From assembly GCA_958009055.1 (NCBI GenBank), contig OY253657.1:62001-126000 (forward strand): a stretch of DNA of 64,000 nt, written 5' to 3'. The notes under the pieces are model-generated. The model was not told the origin of the DNA. It did no database searches and was given only the letters and a program-made list of their open reading frames with translations. Position 1 is the first letter of the stretch, and each line of letters begins with the position of its first letter. A program made the position numbers and the translations under genes. The stretch is from Choricystis sp. odSpoLacu1 (Eukaryota > Chlorophyta > Trebouxiophyceae). Below are positions 32,030-41,276 of the stretch, in pieces.

Positions 32030-32443
32030 TCACACCACCTCTTTCAACGCGGCCTCCACGGCGGCCACGTCCGCGCCCCTGACTTCAGCCACACGGCTGG
32101 CGCCCACATACAGTTGAAACGTGGGCACGGCGGTGACGCCCGCGTCCGCGACGGCGCGCACAACTTCGTCCGAGTCGATGTCGACGCGAGCAAAGGTGGC
32201 CTTCCCCGCGTGGGAGGCCGCGAGCGCGTCGATTCGAGGTGCCGCAGCCCGACAGGGTCCGCACCACTTGGCCGTGAAGTTGAGGAGGAGGGGGAGGCCG
32301 GTGGACGTGGCCGCGATGGCGGCATCCACGTCGGACGCGGTGGCCAGGTCGGCCACGCCGTCGGCGCCGGTGGACGCTGCACGAGCGTGGTGGGAGAGTG
32401 TCGAGGTGGCGGCGCGCAGGCGGGGGGCGGCGGCGCGCAGCAT
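32030..32443 (-). CDS. Mitochondrial-type thioredoxin
   Basis: This single-exon gene encodes 137 residues. The N-terminus MLRAAAPRLRAATSTLSHHA is Arg/Ala/Ser-rich without acids, a typical mitochondrial presequence (plastid not excluded). The thioredoxin fold follows: LPLLLNFTAKWCGPCRAAAP with redox WCGPC at 60-64, then FARVDIDSDEVVRAVADAGVTAVPTFQLYVGASRV with the cis-Pro in AVPTF, then EVRGADVAAVEAAL. All catalytic residues are present. The GT4 gene on the same strand ends 58 nt before this ATG, so the pair is tightly tandem. Confidence 0.93.
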   Translation of the reverse strand: MLRAAAPRLRAATSTLSHHARAASTGADGVADLATASDVDAAIAATSTGLPLLLNFTAKWCGPCRAAAPRIDALAASHAGKATFARVDIDSDEVVRAVADAGVTAVPTFQLYVGASRVAEVRGADVAAVEAALKEVV

Positions 32444-32501
32444 GACGGCGTTCGAATGGGGAGAAAGAGGTCGAGCGAAGAGAAGTGACGTCGTCGTCTC
32501 T

Positions 32502-33857
32502 TCACTTTTGCCAGTCCACCACCATGTCTCCCTCCGTGTTCTCCTTGCCGACACCAGGCCCCACGCACGCCGCCGCCAGCTCCTCCGCCAGCTGGCGCGC
32601 GGCGGCGCGCTCATCGTGGGCGCGGGCGGCGGCGGCGGCGGCGGCGGCAATGGATGAAAGCCAGTCGGCGTCGCACAGCACCGCGGCGACCGCGACTGAA
32701 GCAGCCTTGGCATCCGACAGGTCGACTCCCACCGCCAGCCCTCGGTCGAGCCTCAGCAGCGCGGTGACGTCAACAGCAGCAGAGTCTGGATCGGCGGCCG
32801 CGGACGGCGGCCAGTGCAGCGCGGACGGCGCGCCGCGCGCGGCGGCTTCGACTGCGGTCATGCCGTAGGCGTCGGCCAGGCTGTGTGGGGTGTGAGGTGG
32901 TGTGCATAGTTAGATCAGCCTCCATAAAACAACAATGACGGTTAGTTTTAACATTTTTTTAAACACTCACCACGGGTGCACGTTGAGCGCCGTTTCATCG
33001 AACAGCGCCGCCAGCTCGCCCGGGGGCAGGAACGAGGCCACGATGCGAGCGTGAGGGGCGGACTGTAGCACAGAGGCGCGCACAGAGGCCGCGTAGTCGG
33101 CGTCTGGGCCGTCGCCGACCAGTACTGGCGTCACCCCCGCGCGAGCCAACGCGCCGCTCGCCGCCAGGGCCGCCACCAGGTCGCCAAATCGGTGCGCCTC
33201 TTTTTCCCGGGACAGGCGCACGCAGCACAGCAGGTAGCGGCGGGCGGGGGGGGGTGGGCGGGCGGGGCAGCGCGGCAACATCCGACCGCAGCGGCGGCAG
33301 CAGCACGCGGACTGGTGGGAGGGACGCTCCCCCACTGCCACACACCAACGCGATCAAGTCGGCCGCGTCTGCAGCACACAGAGCGGTCACCCGAGTCGCG
33401 GAGGCCATCGCTGCTGCTTCAAAGGGGGTGGCGTCGCCGTCTGTGCGGGCGTGCACCCGAAAGTTTGAATAAACACGAGGACACGCCGGCACCGCGGCCG
33501 CCGCCGCCCGCGCTCCATGCCAGTCCACCGCCAGCACGACGTCCGCCCCAAACTCGCGCAGGGCGGGGGCGGCCGCGACTGCGCCGCTTTCATACTCGCG
33601 GTGGGCGCTCCCCGAGTCGAGGCGGCGCCACGCGGCCGCCGGCACAGGCACCCGCACCACGCGGGTGCCCGTGTACTCGTCGTCATAGGTGCACAAGACG
33701 GTTGACTGCCACCGTCCGAGGGCGTTGGCACCGCCGTCACGACGAGGAGCGCGTGCCCATGCGACGCGAGGCCGCGCGCGTGGGAGCGGGCGAGCACGCC
33801 GTTGCCTGAGAAGACGGAGGCTGCGTCAAACTCGTAGGAGAAGAGGGCGATGCGCAT
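32502..33857 (-). CDS. GT4-family glycosyltransferase, frame-disturbed
   Basis: Exon 1 (33857-32971) and exon 2 (32880-32502) join in phase 2. The start MRIALFSYEFDAASVFSGNGVLARSHARGLASHGHALLVVTAV is a classic GT4 N-terminus. Later parts include FGADVVLAVDWHG, ATPFEAAAMASATRVTALCAADA, RRYLLCCVRLSREKEAH, GVTPVLVGDGPDAD and the joined CLADAYGMTAVEAAA, where the Glu of the EX7E-like motif contacts donor phosphate. Two frame changes occur: one near 33716, which needs one base more (or two fewer), and one that needs one base less in the G9 run at 33246-33254. They sum to zero, so the end is in register. The family transfers sugars from nucleotide donors; the acceptor is unknown. Confidence 0.75.
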
Positions 33858-34059
33858 GGCGTGGCGCGGAGAGGGTTGAGGCCCGGGAACGGGCGTTTTT
33901 TTTTATGAATGGTGTTCTGTTGTTTTTCGATGATGCTCTTTTGATGAAAAAAACCCTCTCTCCGCAGTCTTTGCACAGCACGCTCCCCCCACACCACCAC
34001 CACACACACGGGGGCGGTAAACAAGAAGGAAAAGAAAACAATGCACCCCCCCCGACTCC

Positions 34060-34847
34060 TCACCCTTCCGGAATCGGTTGCTGGCTCGGATCCTCCTCTT
34101 CCGGCGCCTCCCCCGGTTCGCCGTCGGGGGTGGGCGCGTCGGGGTCCTCTTCGGGCCCGGGTTTGGCGGGCTTCTCCTGCTTCTCAAACTCCTCGTCTTC
34201 ATCGGGAAGCTCGGGGTCGCCGGGGAGCTTGCGCGGGGGGGGGACTGTGGTGGGAAGGAAAGAGGGGTGGAGGTGTGTGAGTGAGGGTGTATGTCGCGTG
34301 TGCGTCGCATGTGTGTGTCCGTCCCGTCCTCGCTCCCAAACACACACGACATCACGCACCAGGGTCCAGCCTCTCGAACTCGGGCTGCGTGTCGGGCCGG
34401 CGCGACGGCTGCGGCGTGAGCCACTCCTGTTGTGTGGTTGTGGGGAGGGGAAAGGTCGGGTGAGCCGTCGCCGTGCGTTGTCTCCCTCCCCTCTCGCCTC
34501 CTCTCCCTGCGCCCACACCAGCCCTCACGCCGCTCCAGGTCGCGCGCATTGCGGCACGTCCTCCCTCTCTCGCAATCGCTCAAAACAAGCGCCGTGCAAG
34601 CAGGGCGGCCGGTGCCGCACAGCGACGTGCTGGCGCTGCGCTGCTCCCCATTTGCACGCTGCGCCCTATTTCCATCCACTTCCGCACCTGCGGAAAGTCG
34701 ACGTTGGACCTCTCCTTGTCGGTTTCGGGCACGGGGTACGTGTTGGCGCGCGACGGCAGCGCGGGGCGCGGGCGCGAGTGGCGACCGCAGCGCGGGCGCT
34801 GCGCACCGCGGCGCCGGCAGCGTGGCGCGAGGCGTGACGGCACGCAT
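34060..34847 (-). CDS. Small protein with mitochondrial-type presequence and acidic tail, unknown
   Basis: Three exons (34847-34688, 34426-34360, 34244-34060) give about 136 residues. The start MRAVTPRATLPAPRCAAPAL is a presequence-like stretch. The mature part reads RANTYPVPETDKERSNVDFPQ, EWLTPQPSRRPDTQPEFERLDP and RKLPGDPELPDEDEEFEKQEK, then a Pro/Glu-rich end. Joining the first two parts needs one base less in the G4 run at 34763-34766; all splice phases then agree. The tyrosine-proline-x-PETDKERS and PDxQPEFERLDP motifs look conserved, but I cannot place the family. An organellar complex subunit is a guess from size and presequence only. Confidence 0.5.
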
Positions 34848-35015
34848 GTGAGTGTGTGGGTGTGTGTACTAGCGGGCGCGAGCGGCGCGCAACGCAAAGG
34901 GGGCGTCCTCCGAAACTGAAGTGAAGAGTGTTTTCGAGCCGAGCTCTCTCTCGACACTCTTTCCTTCCTTTCTTCGCCCGTCCCCCCTTCGTCCTCGCCT
35001 CCTCGCCCTTCAATC
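34848..35015. promoter_or_regulatory. 168-nt divergent promoter region (unknown protein / eS28)
   Basis: These 168 nt between divergent start codons end in a long CT-rich tract upstream of the eS28 ATG, like the tract before eL38. GAGCTCTCTCTCGACACTC sits in the middle. No TATA box is evident. Confidence 0.45.
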
Positions 35016-35747
35016 ATGGTACGCTCCCACCTTCGCACGCGGCCTCGCGTGTGCCCGCATCCCTGCCTGGGCGGCGGCCGCGGGTGGAGCAGCGGCGGTG
35101 TTGGCGGCGCGAGCCGACGTCCCGCGCCGCCTGCGCTGTGTGTGCCGGACCGCCGCCTGGCGCTCTCCCGCCCCGCCCTCGTGGCCCCGTGTCCCACACG
35201 AGCGTGCGAGTGCCAGTGCGCGAGTGTGTGGCCACATCGATGTCCAGGGAGCAGGCTTCAGGGGGTGCAAATGGGCGCGCCGCCGCTCACGTCGGATCGC
35301 GGCGGCCGGCCCTGCGCGCGCCCCGGATCGGCCGCCGCCCGCCCCTCGCCACCGCCCCAGCCGCCGCGGCTGGAGGGCTGGCAGTTTGCGCCCGCCATGC
35401 GGGGGTGGGCAGGGTGGGATAGCTGACTGTGCGGGAGGGGAGGCGGCACGCACACCCCTCCGCCGGCCGCGCCGCTCGCGCTCCGTCGTTTTTCTTTCTG
35501 CGTCCCCGCGCTCACCCCTCCCCCCTCCTCCTCCCCCACCCCTCCCTCACAGGACGGCCCCGCCAAGCTCGCCATCGTCATGAAAGTGGTCGGCCGCACC
35601 GGGTCGCGCGGCCAGGTCACCCAGGTGCGCGTCAAATTCCTGGACGACCAAAACCGCCTGATCATGCGCAACGTCAAGGGGCCCGTGCGGGAGGGCGACA
35701 TCCTGACGCTGCTGGAGTCGGAGCGCGAAGCCCGCCGCCTGCGCTGA
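35016..35747 (+). CDS. RPS28: Small-subunit ribosomal protein eS28
   Basis: Exon 1 is the start codon alone (35016-35018, ATG|GTACGC). A 534-nt intron and exon 2 (35553-35747) follow, giving 65 residues. The product reads [64 protein letters not shown], which is eS28 from end to end. It is a cytosolic 40S protein at the mRNA exit channel. As with eL38, the intron directly follows the ATG and is far longer than most introns here, which points to intron-dependent regulation or enhancement. Confidence 0.97.
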
Positions 35748-36034
35748 ACATGGAAAGCGTGTTTATCTTGCCCCCTCTGCACTGTGTGTTTCCGGTTCCC
35801 CCGTGTTTTGTTTCCCCAAGCCTCCTGTCTTTTTTTTGATTCGTCTCCGAGGGCGTGAGTGTGTGTGTTTGATTTTGCGCGCAACGGTGTGTTTATTGTG
35901 CAAAAAAAAAATGCAGACCTCTCGCCTTGAGGATGAAAAAAACGCAGGCAGCTGCGCCGCGCCGCCGTCTCTCCCTCTGTCTCTCTCGACAGAAAACAGT
36001 CAACAATCTAGTCTCGTCTACAAGTTCACTCTCT

Positions 36035-37950
36035 TCAACACTCTACGCCGCCCCTCCACCCACCGCCCTCCTTGAGCCACGCCTGCGCCGCGTCCAGTGC
36101 GCGCCGTGCCGCCTCTCCCGCCTCCCGCGCCGCGCCCGCGCTCACGCCGTCGCCCGCCTGGTCTGCGTCCGCCGCCAGCACGTCTGCCAGGCCAGCCGCG
36201 GCGCGAGCGTCGACCGCGGCCGCCATCGCCGCGGCTGGGGAGGCAAAGGGGGGGGGGACGCGCGTGGCGCCCCAGGCCAAGAGACGAGCACACCCCGCGG
36301 TCGACGCGCCTGCCGATGCAGCCAAGTTGCGCTGGACAAGGGCGTGGAATTCGGCGGGAGTCGAGCAGGTGAAGCTGTCGGGAGAAAAGATGGGGGCAGA
36401 GTGTGAGCAAAAGAAAGCTAGAAAAAAATAAAAATGAAAAAAATGTGGTCTAAGATATAGTGCGGCCCGCCCTTGGCAAAAAGAGGGCAGCCCGCGTGGG
36501 AGAAGACTCCGGCGTTGTCAGGCACCGCGCAACGGGGAGAGGATGGGGGAGGACACCCTCCCCCATCCCTTAACCCCCCCGCCGCATGTTGGCTGTTGGC
36601 CGCGGAAGTGGGGGGCGGGAGGCCATGGAAATGGGACCTTGCCCCCAGGCTTTGAGTAGCGGCCATGGAGTTTTTTGGTGGGTGTGTAGCGCCCTTCTCT
36701 CCCCCCCACAAACCACACACTCACCGACAGTCCTCAATCGCGGCCTCCGCCCCCGACCTCTCCCGCACCACCTGCCCCACCGTCCAGGCGGCGGTGTGCG
36801 CGTTCACCCAGTTGTGGTTGATGGAGAGGGTGGGGGTGAGGTTGGTCACTGTGTGGTGCCAGCCGGGGGGGATGAAGATGGCGGATCCAGGGGGCTGGTC
36901 CACCTGGGTGGCGGCGGGGGCGGCGACAGCTGCCACGCCCGGGAAGCGGGGGTCGTCGGGCGGGACGTCAAAGTCGGGGGCCAGGGTTAAGCCGAACCGG
37001 TCAAACAGGGAGGGCGTCAAATTGGGCGGCAGCAGGCGCCACCGCTTCACGCCCGCCACACTGGCCGACCAGGAAGCGCTGCCCAGCACGTCAGCGTGGA
37101 GGGGGGTGGTGGAGCCGGCGGGGCCCAGGTAGAGGAAACGATAATCGTCCCGAGGGGCGGTGGTGGTGGTGGTGGTGGTGTCGTCGTCGTTGCCACCACC
37201 CCCGCCACCCACCCACCCTGCATCGCACGCCCTGTTCAGCCAGTCGTCCGCAAACCAGACCGGCACCCTGTACAGGGTGTGGCCGCCTGGAATGTCGCGC
37301 ACCAGGTGGGCGTCTTTCAGGTACAAGTTTTGTGTGTCCTCCGTTCCTGCTGCGTTTTCTTTTTTGGCCCAATACCGCCCATATTCCCCCAGCGTCACCC
37401 TCGACCGCGCCCCACCCCGCCCATCGTCACCACAGTCGACAATGGGGACGAGCGTGGCCGGGGCCAGGGCGGCCAAGGCGGCGACGTTGGGAGCCCCGTT
37501 TTCATCGACCAGCGCTGTCGCCGCTCTCCACCCTTCCGTCACCCCCGTTATGATCAACGGGCGACCAGGGACCAGGTAGTGGCTCACAAAGACGTCATAC
37601 GTCAGGGCAGCCGCGGCCACGACGTCGATCGGCGGCCCGCCAAACCGGGGCAGTGGCAGCGTGCGCGGCGGCCGGGGCGACGCGTGGTCGCCATCCCCCT
37701 CTGCCAGCGCGTCCACGCTGCCGTCCAGCCACTTGTCCGCCAGGGCGGCGTCTGAGTCACCGCTGGCAGCCGCTCGGGCCTGCCATGCGGCCCGCACGGC
37801 GGCCGCGACGGCCAGGCGGCGCGCGGCGGCGGCGTCGGGGCCGCAGGAAGGGTCGACGGGACGAGGCGGCGGGGCTGCCAGCAGGGCGGCCAGAGTCGAC
37901 GGCAGCAGAGGGGACACCGCTAGTGTGCCGGCGGGGAGGCCGTGGCCCAT
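36035..37950 (-). CDS. JMJD4: JmjC-domain oxygenase, JMJD4-like
   Basis: Exon 1 (37950-36725) and exon 2 (36374-36035) join in phase 2 for 521 residues. The JmjC fold shows FVSHYLVPGRPLIITGVTEGW, TLGEYGRYWAKKEN, NLYLKDAHLVRD, WLNRACD, then RFLYLGPAGSTTPLHADVLGSASWSASVAGVKRWRLLPP with the H-x-D iron ligands. PPGSAIFIPPGWHHTVTNLTPTLSINHNWVNAHT carries the distal His. This motif set is the JMJD4 subgroup, whose human member hydroxylates a lysine of translation factor eRF1. A (ACC)n-encoded Thr run and Gly run lie between strands. Exon 2 adds helices of unknown role. The 350-nt intron is unusually long and contains a perfect hairpin. Confidence 0.88.
36541..36568. other. Perfect 12-bp inverted repeat in JMJD4 intron
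   Basis: The arms GGATGGGGGAGG and CCTCCCCCATCC are exact reverse complements around the 4-nt loop ACAC. In RNA of either strand this forms a stable GC-rich hairpin. It sits in the middle of the 350-nt JMJD4 intron (36375-36724). Confidence 0.85.
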
Positions 37951-38082
37951 CGAGGCGCGGGCGGGGCGCCCCCCCGTGCGTTTCCAGCCAATTCGTTTTC
38001 GCTGTGCAGCCGCCGTCGCCTTCGGCTCTCGTTTTCTTTTCCCTTCCCCGACTCCGGCAGTTACTGCCGCCCCGCGAGCATC

Positions 38083-40496
38083 ATGCCCCCTCCGCACACC
38101 ACCTCTCTCCCCCCCCTCCCCCACCCCGCCTTCACCGACCCCTCCTTTGACGCGCCGTCCTGGTGCCTCGCCACCCTCCCCCCAGACGACCCCTCTCCCG
38201 ACACCGCCTCCGACGCGTTGGCCTCCTGCCTCGCCTCCGTCCAGGGCGCCCTGACCTCCTCCATCCTGGCCAACGCGGACGCGTTTGTGGGGGCCGCGCT
38301 GGCGGCGGCCGGGGTGGGGGCGGACGTGGCGGCCGCTGCCGACGCGGCGCGCGGCGCGGCGCGCGTCGCGGCGGCCGCGACCTCGGCCGCGTGTGTCGCT
38401 GCGGATGAAGCAGATGGTAGGTTAAAACTGGCTAAGAGGCGCACCGCGCTGGCGGCGGCTGTTTCTTTAACCGGTGCTCTGGCAGCAGCCGTGCGAGCAT
38501 CAGCCGCGCTCTCCCTGCCGCCGCGCGGCGCGTGCCTGTCCCACGTCGCGCGCTGCGGCCGGGACGCGGGGCGCGCGACGGACGCGGCGGCTGCGTTGCC
38601 ACCTGGTATCGGGCTGCGTGCGTCGTTGGTGGCGCGCGCCGAGGCGGCGCGGAGTGGCGCGCGGCGCGCGCTCGCGGCCACGGCGCGCGCCGCGCTCCTG
38701 CCAACCTTCGACGCGGCCGCGGCCGCCGACGTGGCTGCCGCCTACGAGGATGCAGGCGATGGCGCGTCCTTTGGGAGCGCCTCGGGCGCCGCGTACGAGG
38801 GGGCGGTGCCGCGGGCTGCTCTCGCGGCGGCCGTCGCTGCGGCCGCAGTCACCCCCTCCCCCTCACCCACCACCCTCGCCCCCTTGCTGGCGTCCCTGCC
38901 GCCTGAGCCCTACGCCACTGCCGTCACCTCCATCGTCACCACTGTCGTCGCCCTGCTGGAGTGCGCTGCCGCCGCAGGCGTGTGGGCGGCGGGCGCCCCC
39001 CCCGGTGCGGCTGCCGCTAACGCCGCCGCCCCCCTCGCCCAAGCCCGCGCCGACGCCGCGCTGGCGGTGGAACGCGTGGTGGGCGATTTGTTGGCCGCGC
39101 CCGCTGCTGTGAGCAGCACTGGACGTGCGGCGGCGGCGAGAGGCGCGGCGCGGCTGGCCGTGGCAGGAGGGTCGGCAGACGCGCGGTCCGCGCTGTCCTC
39201 CTTCCTCGCCCGCACCGCCCCCTCCGTCGCGGCCGAGGCAGCAGCGGCGGCATACGCGGACGGCGTGGCCGCGTCCCGCCCTGGTCCGGGCCTGGCGGAC
39301 ACGGCGAGTGCGGCGGTGGGGCGCACAACCGCGGCACTGACCGCCTCTCTCGACGTCACCGCCTCGGCCGCCCCCCTGCCCGCCGTCACTGTGGTAGCCC
39401 CCCTAGCCGCCATTGTGGATGGCTATGTGGCGGGTTGTTTGGACGGCACAGGCCCGGCTCCCCTGTCCGTGCTGGCGGGCGGGGCAGCGACACTCGCGGC
39501 CGCTGCGGCGAGCGCCCCCGTCGGAACAGCCCTCTCCGACGGCGACGCCCCGCCCCGCCTGTGCGCCCGCCTGGCCCGCGCGCTGGCCAGGGGGGGCGTG
39601 CTGGACCGGGTCAAGGGGGCGGCGAGCCTGGAGCGGCGGTCGCCGGGGGGGGCGGCACCACCCAGCGACCGCGAGTCGCTGTCTGCAGCGTTTGCTCGTG
39701 CCGCGACCCGCGCGTCGGTCGCCCTCTCCGGCTCCCTGCACCACGACGTGTCCAATCCTCCTCTCACGCTACCCGACCGCGTCGCTGTGGCGGCCAGCCT
39801 GGACGCGGTGGCGGCGGCCGTCAGCGGCCTGCGCGCGCGCGCGTGGCCGCGCTCACCCCGCCCCCCGATGCGCGCGCCGCAGACGCGCTCACGTCGGCCC
39901 TGGCCTCTGCCGCCCTGGATGCAGCAGACGTTGTGCTACGCACTGCTGCCCGGGCATCGTTGCCGTTGGCTTCCGTCGGTGGTGGCACTGCGTCAGCCCG
40001 TCTCGACGCGCCCCCCGCCGCGACGGACGCCGCCATGCGCCCGCCCCGCTGGGCGGGCGAGCTGGACGCCGCGCTGGCGTCCCTGGCGCGTGAATGCGTC
40101 CGCCTGCCTCCCGCCACTGCGGCCAGAGTGTGGGGCCATGCGGCTGCCGTCACCGCGCGTTCTCTGTGCGACGGCGTTGCTGCGTCGGCCGGCCGCGCGA
40201 CGCCGGCCGGGCGGGCCGCCCTGGCGACCGCCGCTGCTGCGGTGGCCAGACCACTGGCCGCGCACGCGCCCGCGGTCCCCGGCGCCGCGGATGCAGCTGC
40301 GGCCGCGGCCAAGGGCGTGAGCGACTTTGTCGGCGCGTTTTCGTTGGACGACGCGGCCTCGCTCGCGGCGTGGGCGTCGTCCCGGCCCGACCTGGCGACC
40401 GCGCACGTGGCCCGGGTGGCCAGCAGCGCGGCGGATGGGAGGCGGCTGGATGGGGTGGAGAGGGCCGCGTTTTTGGCGAGGATGGGGGTGAGTTGA
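38083..40496 (+). CDS. Large Ala-rich helical protein, possible COG2-like tethering subunit
   Basis: This intronless gene encodes about 803 residues. Near the start, FTDPSFDAPSWCLATLP, then LASCLASVQGALTSSILANADAFVGAAL and a coiled-coil-like helix series, resemble the N-terminus of COG complex subunit 2 (short lead, helix ending in an IN-x-D/A-x-x-F-like motif, long helices). The rest is alpha-helical and about one-third Ala. At 39831-39843 a (GC)n run needs one unit fewer to pass from GLRAR to VAALTPPPDARAADAL and reach the stop at 40496. COG tethers retrograde Golgi vesicles. Without alignment this stays a suggestion; other CATCHR-type tethers are possible. The start is 133 nt from the divergent JMJD4 start. 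Confidence 0.4.
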
Positions 40497-40531
40497 TAAA
40501 AGAAAAAAAAACGCTGTTTTTCTACATCCAC

Positions 40532-41179
40532 TCACGCCCGTTTAACAAACTCGCCGTCGGCCACGCTGACGATGATCCTGTCCCCCACCTTGACATACTC
40601 GGGCACACTGGCACTCACCCCTCCCTCACACCTGGCCATTTTGTAGGAGGAGGCCACGCCCGTGCGGGGAGGAGGGACCTCGGTCACCGTTAGAACAGCA
40701 GTCGCGTCCACGGGCGTCGCGGCAACAGGCTCGCCACCCCCGGGAGGCGACTGGACAATCAGCCTCGCCCCATCCCGCACAAACGGGGCGGCAGTACCTA
40801 GCAAGGACGCAGGCAGCGTGCCCTGCTCAAACGTGGTGACGTCCATGACGTGCAGCGTGTCGTCCGAGTCTCGGTACAACACCTCCACCGTTGCCTCATC
40901 CAGCCGCGGCGTCGGCACCGGCGTGTCGGGGCGCCACCGCACAACACTCGTCTTGGCCGTGCGCAGGTCGCGCAGTGTGGCCTGCACGACGCCCGCCTGG
41001 CGGCCGGCTCCCTGTGTGTAGTGGTGCTTTGTTATGACGGCCAGCGCGCCCGCGTCGGTTTCGACGACTGTGCCTGACCGGATGTCCGAAGCCGGGGTGT
41101 TGGTGGCAAACGCGCGGGCGAGGCAGGGGGGTCGCCTGCGGCCGCGGAGGGCGGAAGCGGCGGCGGTCAGGAGACGCAT
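40532..41179 (-). CDS. Elongation factor P, organellar
   Basis: This single-exon gene encodes 215 residues. MRLLTAAASALRGRRRPPCLARAFATN is a strong mitochondrial presequence. The EF-P body follows: DIRSGTVVETDAGALAVITKHHYTQGAGRQAGVVQATLRDLRT, VEVLYRDSDDTLHVMDVTTFEQ, GAAPF-like TAAPFVRDGARLIVQ, LTVTEVPPPRTGVASSYK and a closing OB fold VPEYVKVGDRIIVSVADGEFVKRA. EF-P rescues ribosomes stalled on polyproline. The tip that in bacteria is PGKG(G/A) reads QGAGR, so the usual modified Lys is absent. The start is 97 nt from the divergent APEH gene. Confidence 0.9.
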   Translation of the reverse strand: MRLLTAAASALRGRRRPPCLARAFATNTPASDIRSGTVVETDAGALAVITKHHYTQGAGRQAGVVQATLRDLRTAKTSVVRWRPDTPVPTPRLDEATVEVLYRDSDDTLHVMDVTTFEQGTLPASLLGTAAPFVRDGARLIVQSPPGGGEPVAATPVDATAVLTVTEVPPPRTGVASSYKMARCEGGVSASVPEYVKVGDRIIVSVADGEFVKRA

Positions 41180-41276
41180 CGGTTCGTAGAAAAGCGACGA
41201 GCGTTGTTTTTTGTTCGTCGCATTGCCCACATCCCCCCCAAACAACCGGCGGTTGGCGACTCCCTCTTCACCAGCC
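41180..41276. promoter_or_regulatory. 97-nt divergent promoter region (EF-P / APEH)
   Basis: The shortest but one divergent spacer here. TTCGTCGCATTG lies upstream of the APEH start, and read on the other strand GCTCGTCGCTTTT lies upstream of the EF-P start. The TCGTCGC core may be a shared element on both sides. Confidence 0.45.
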
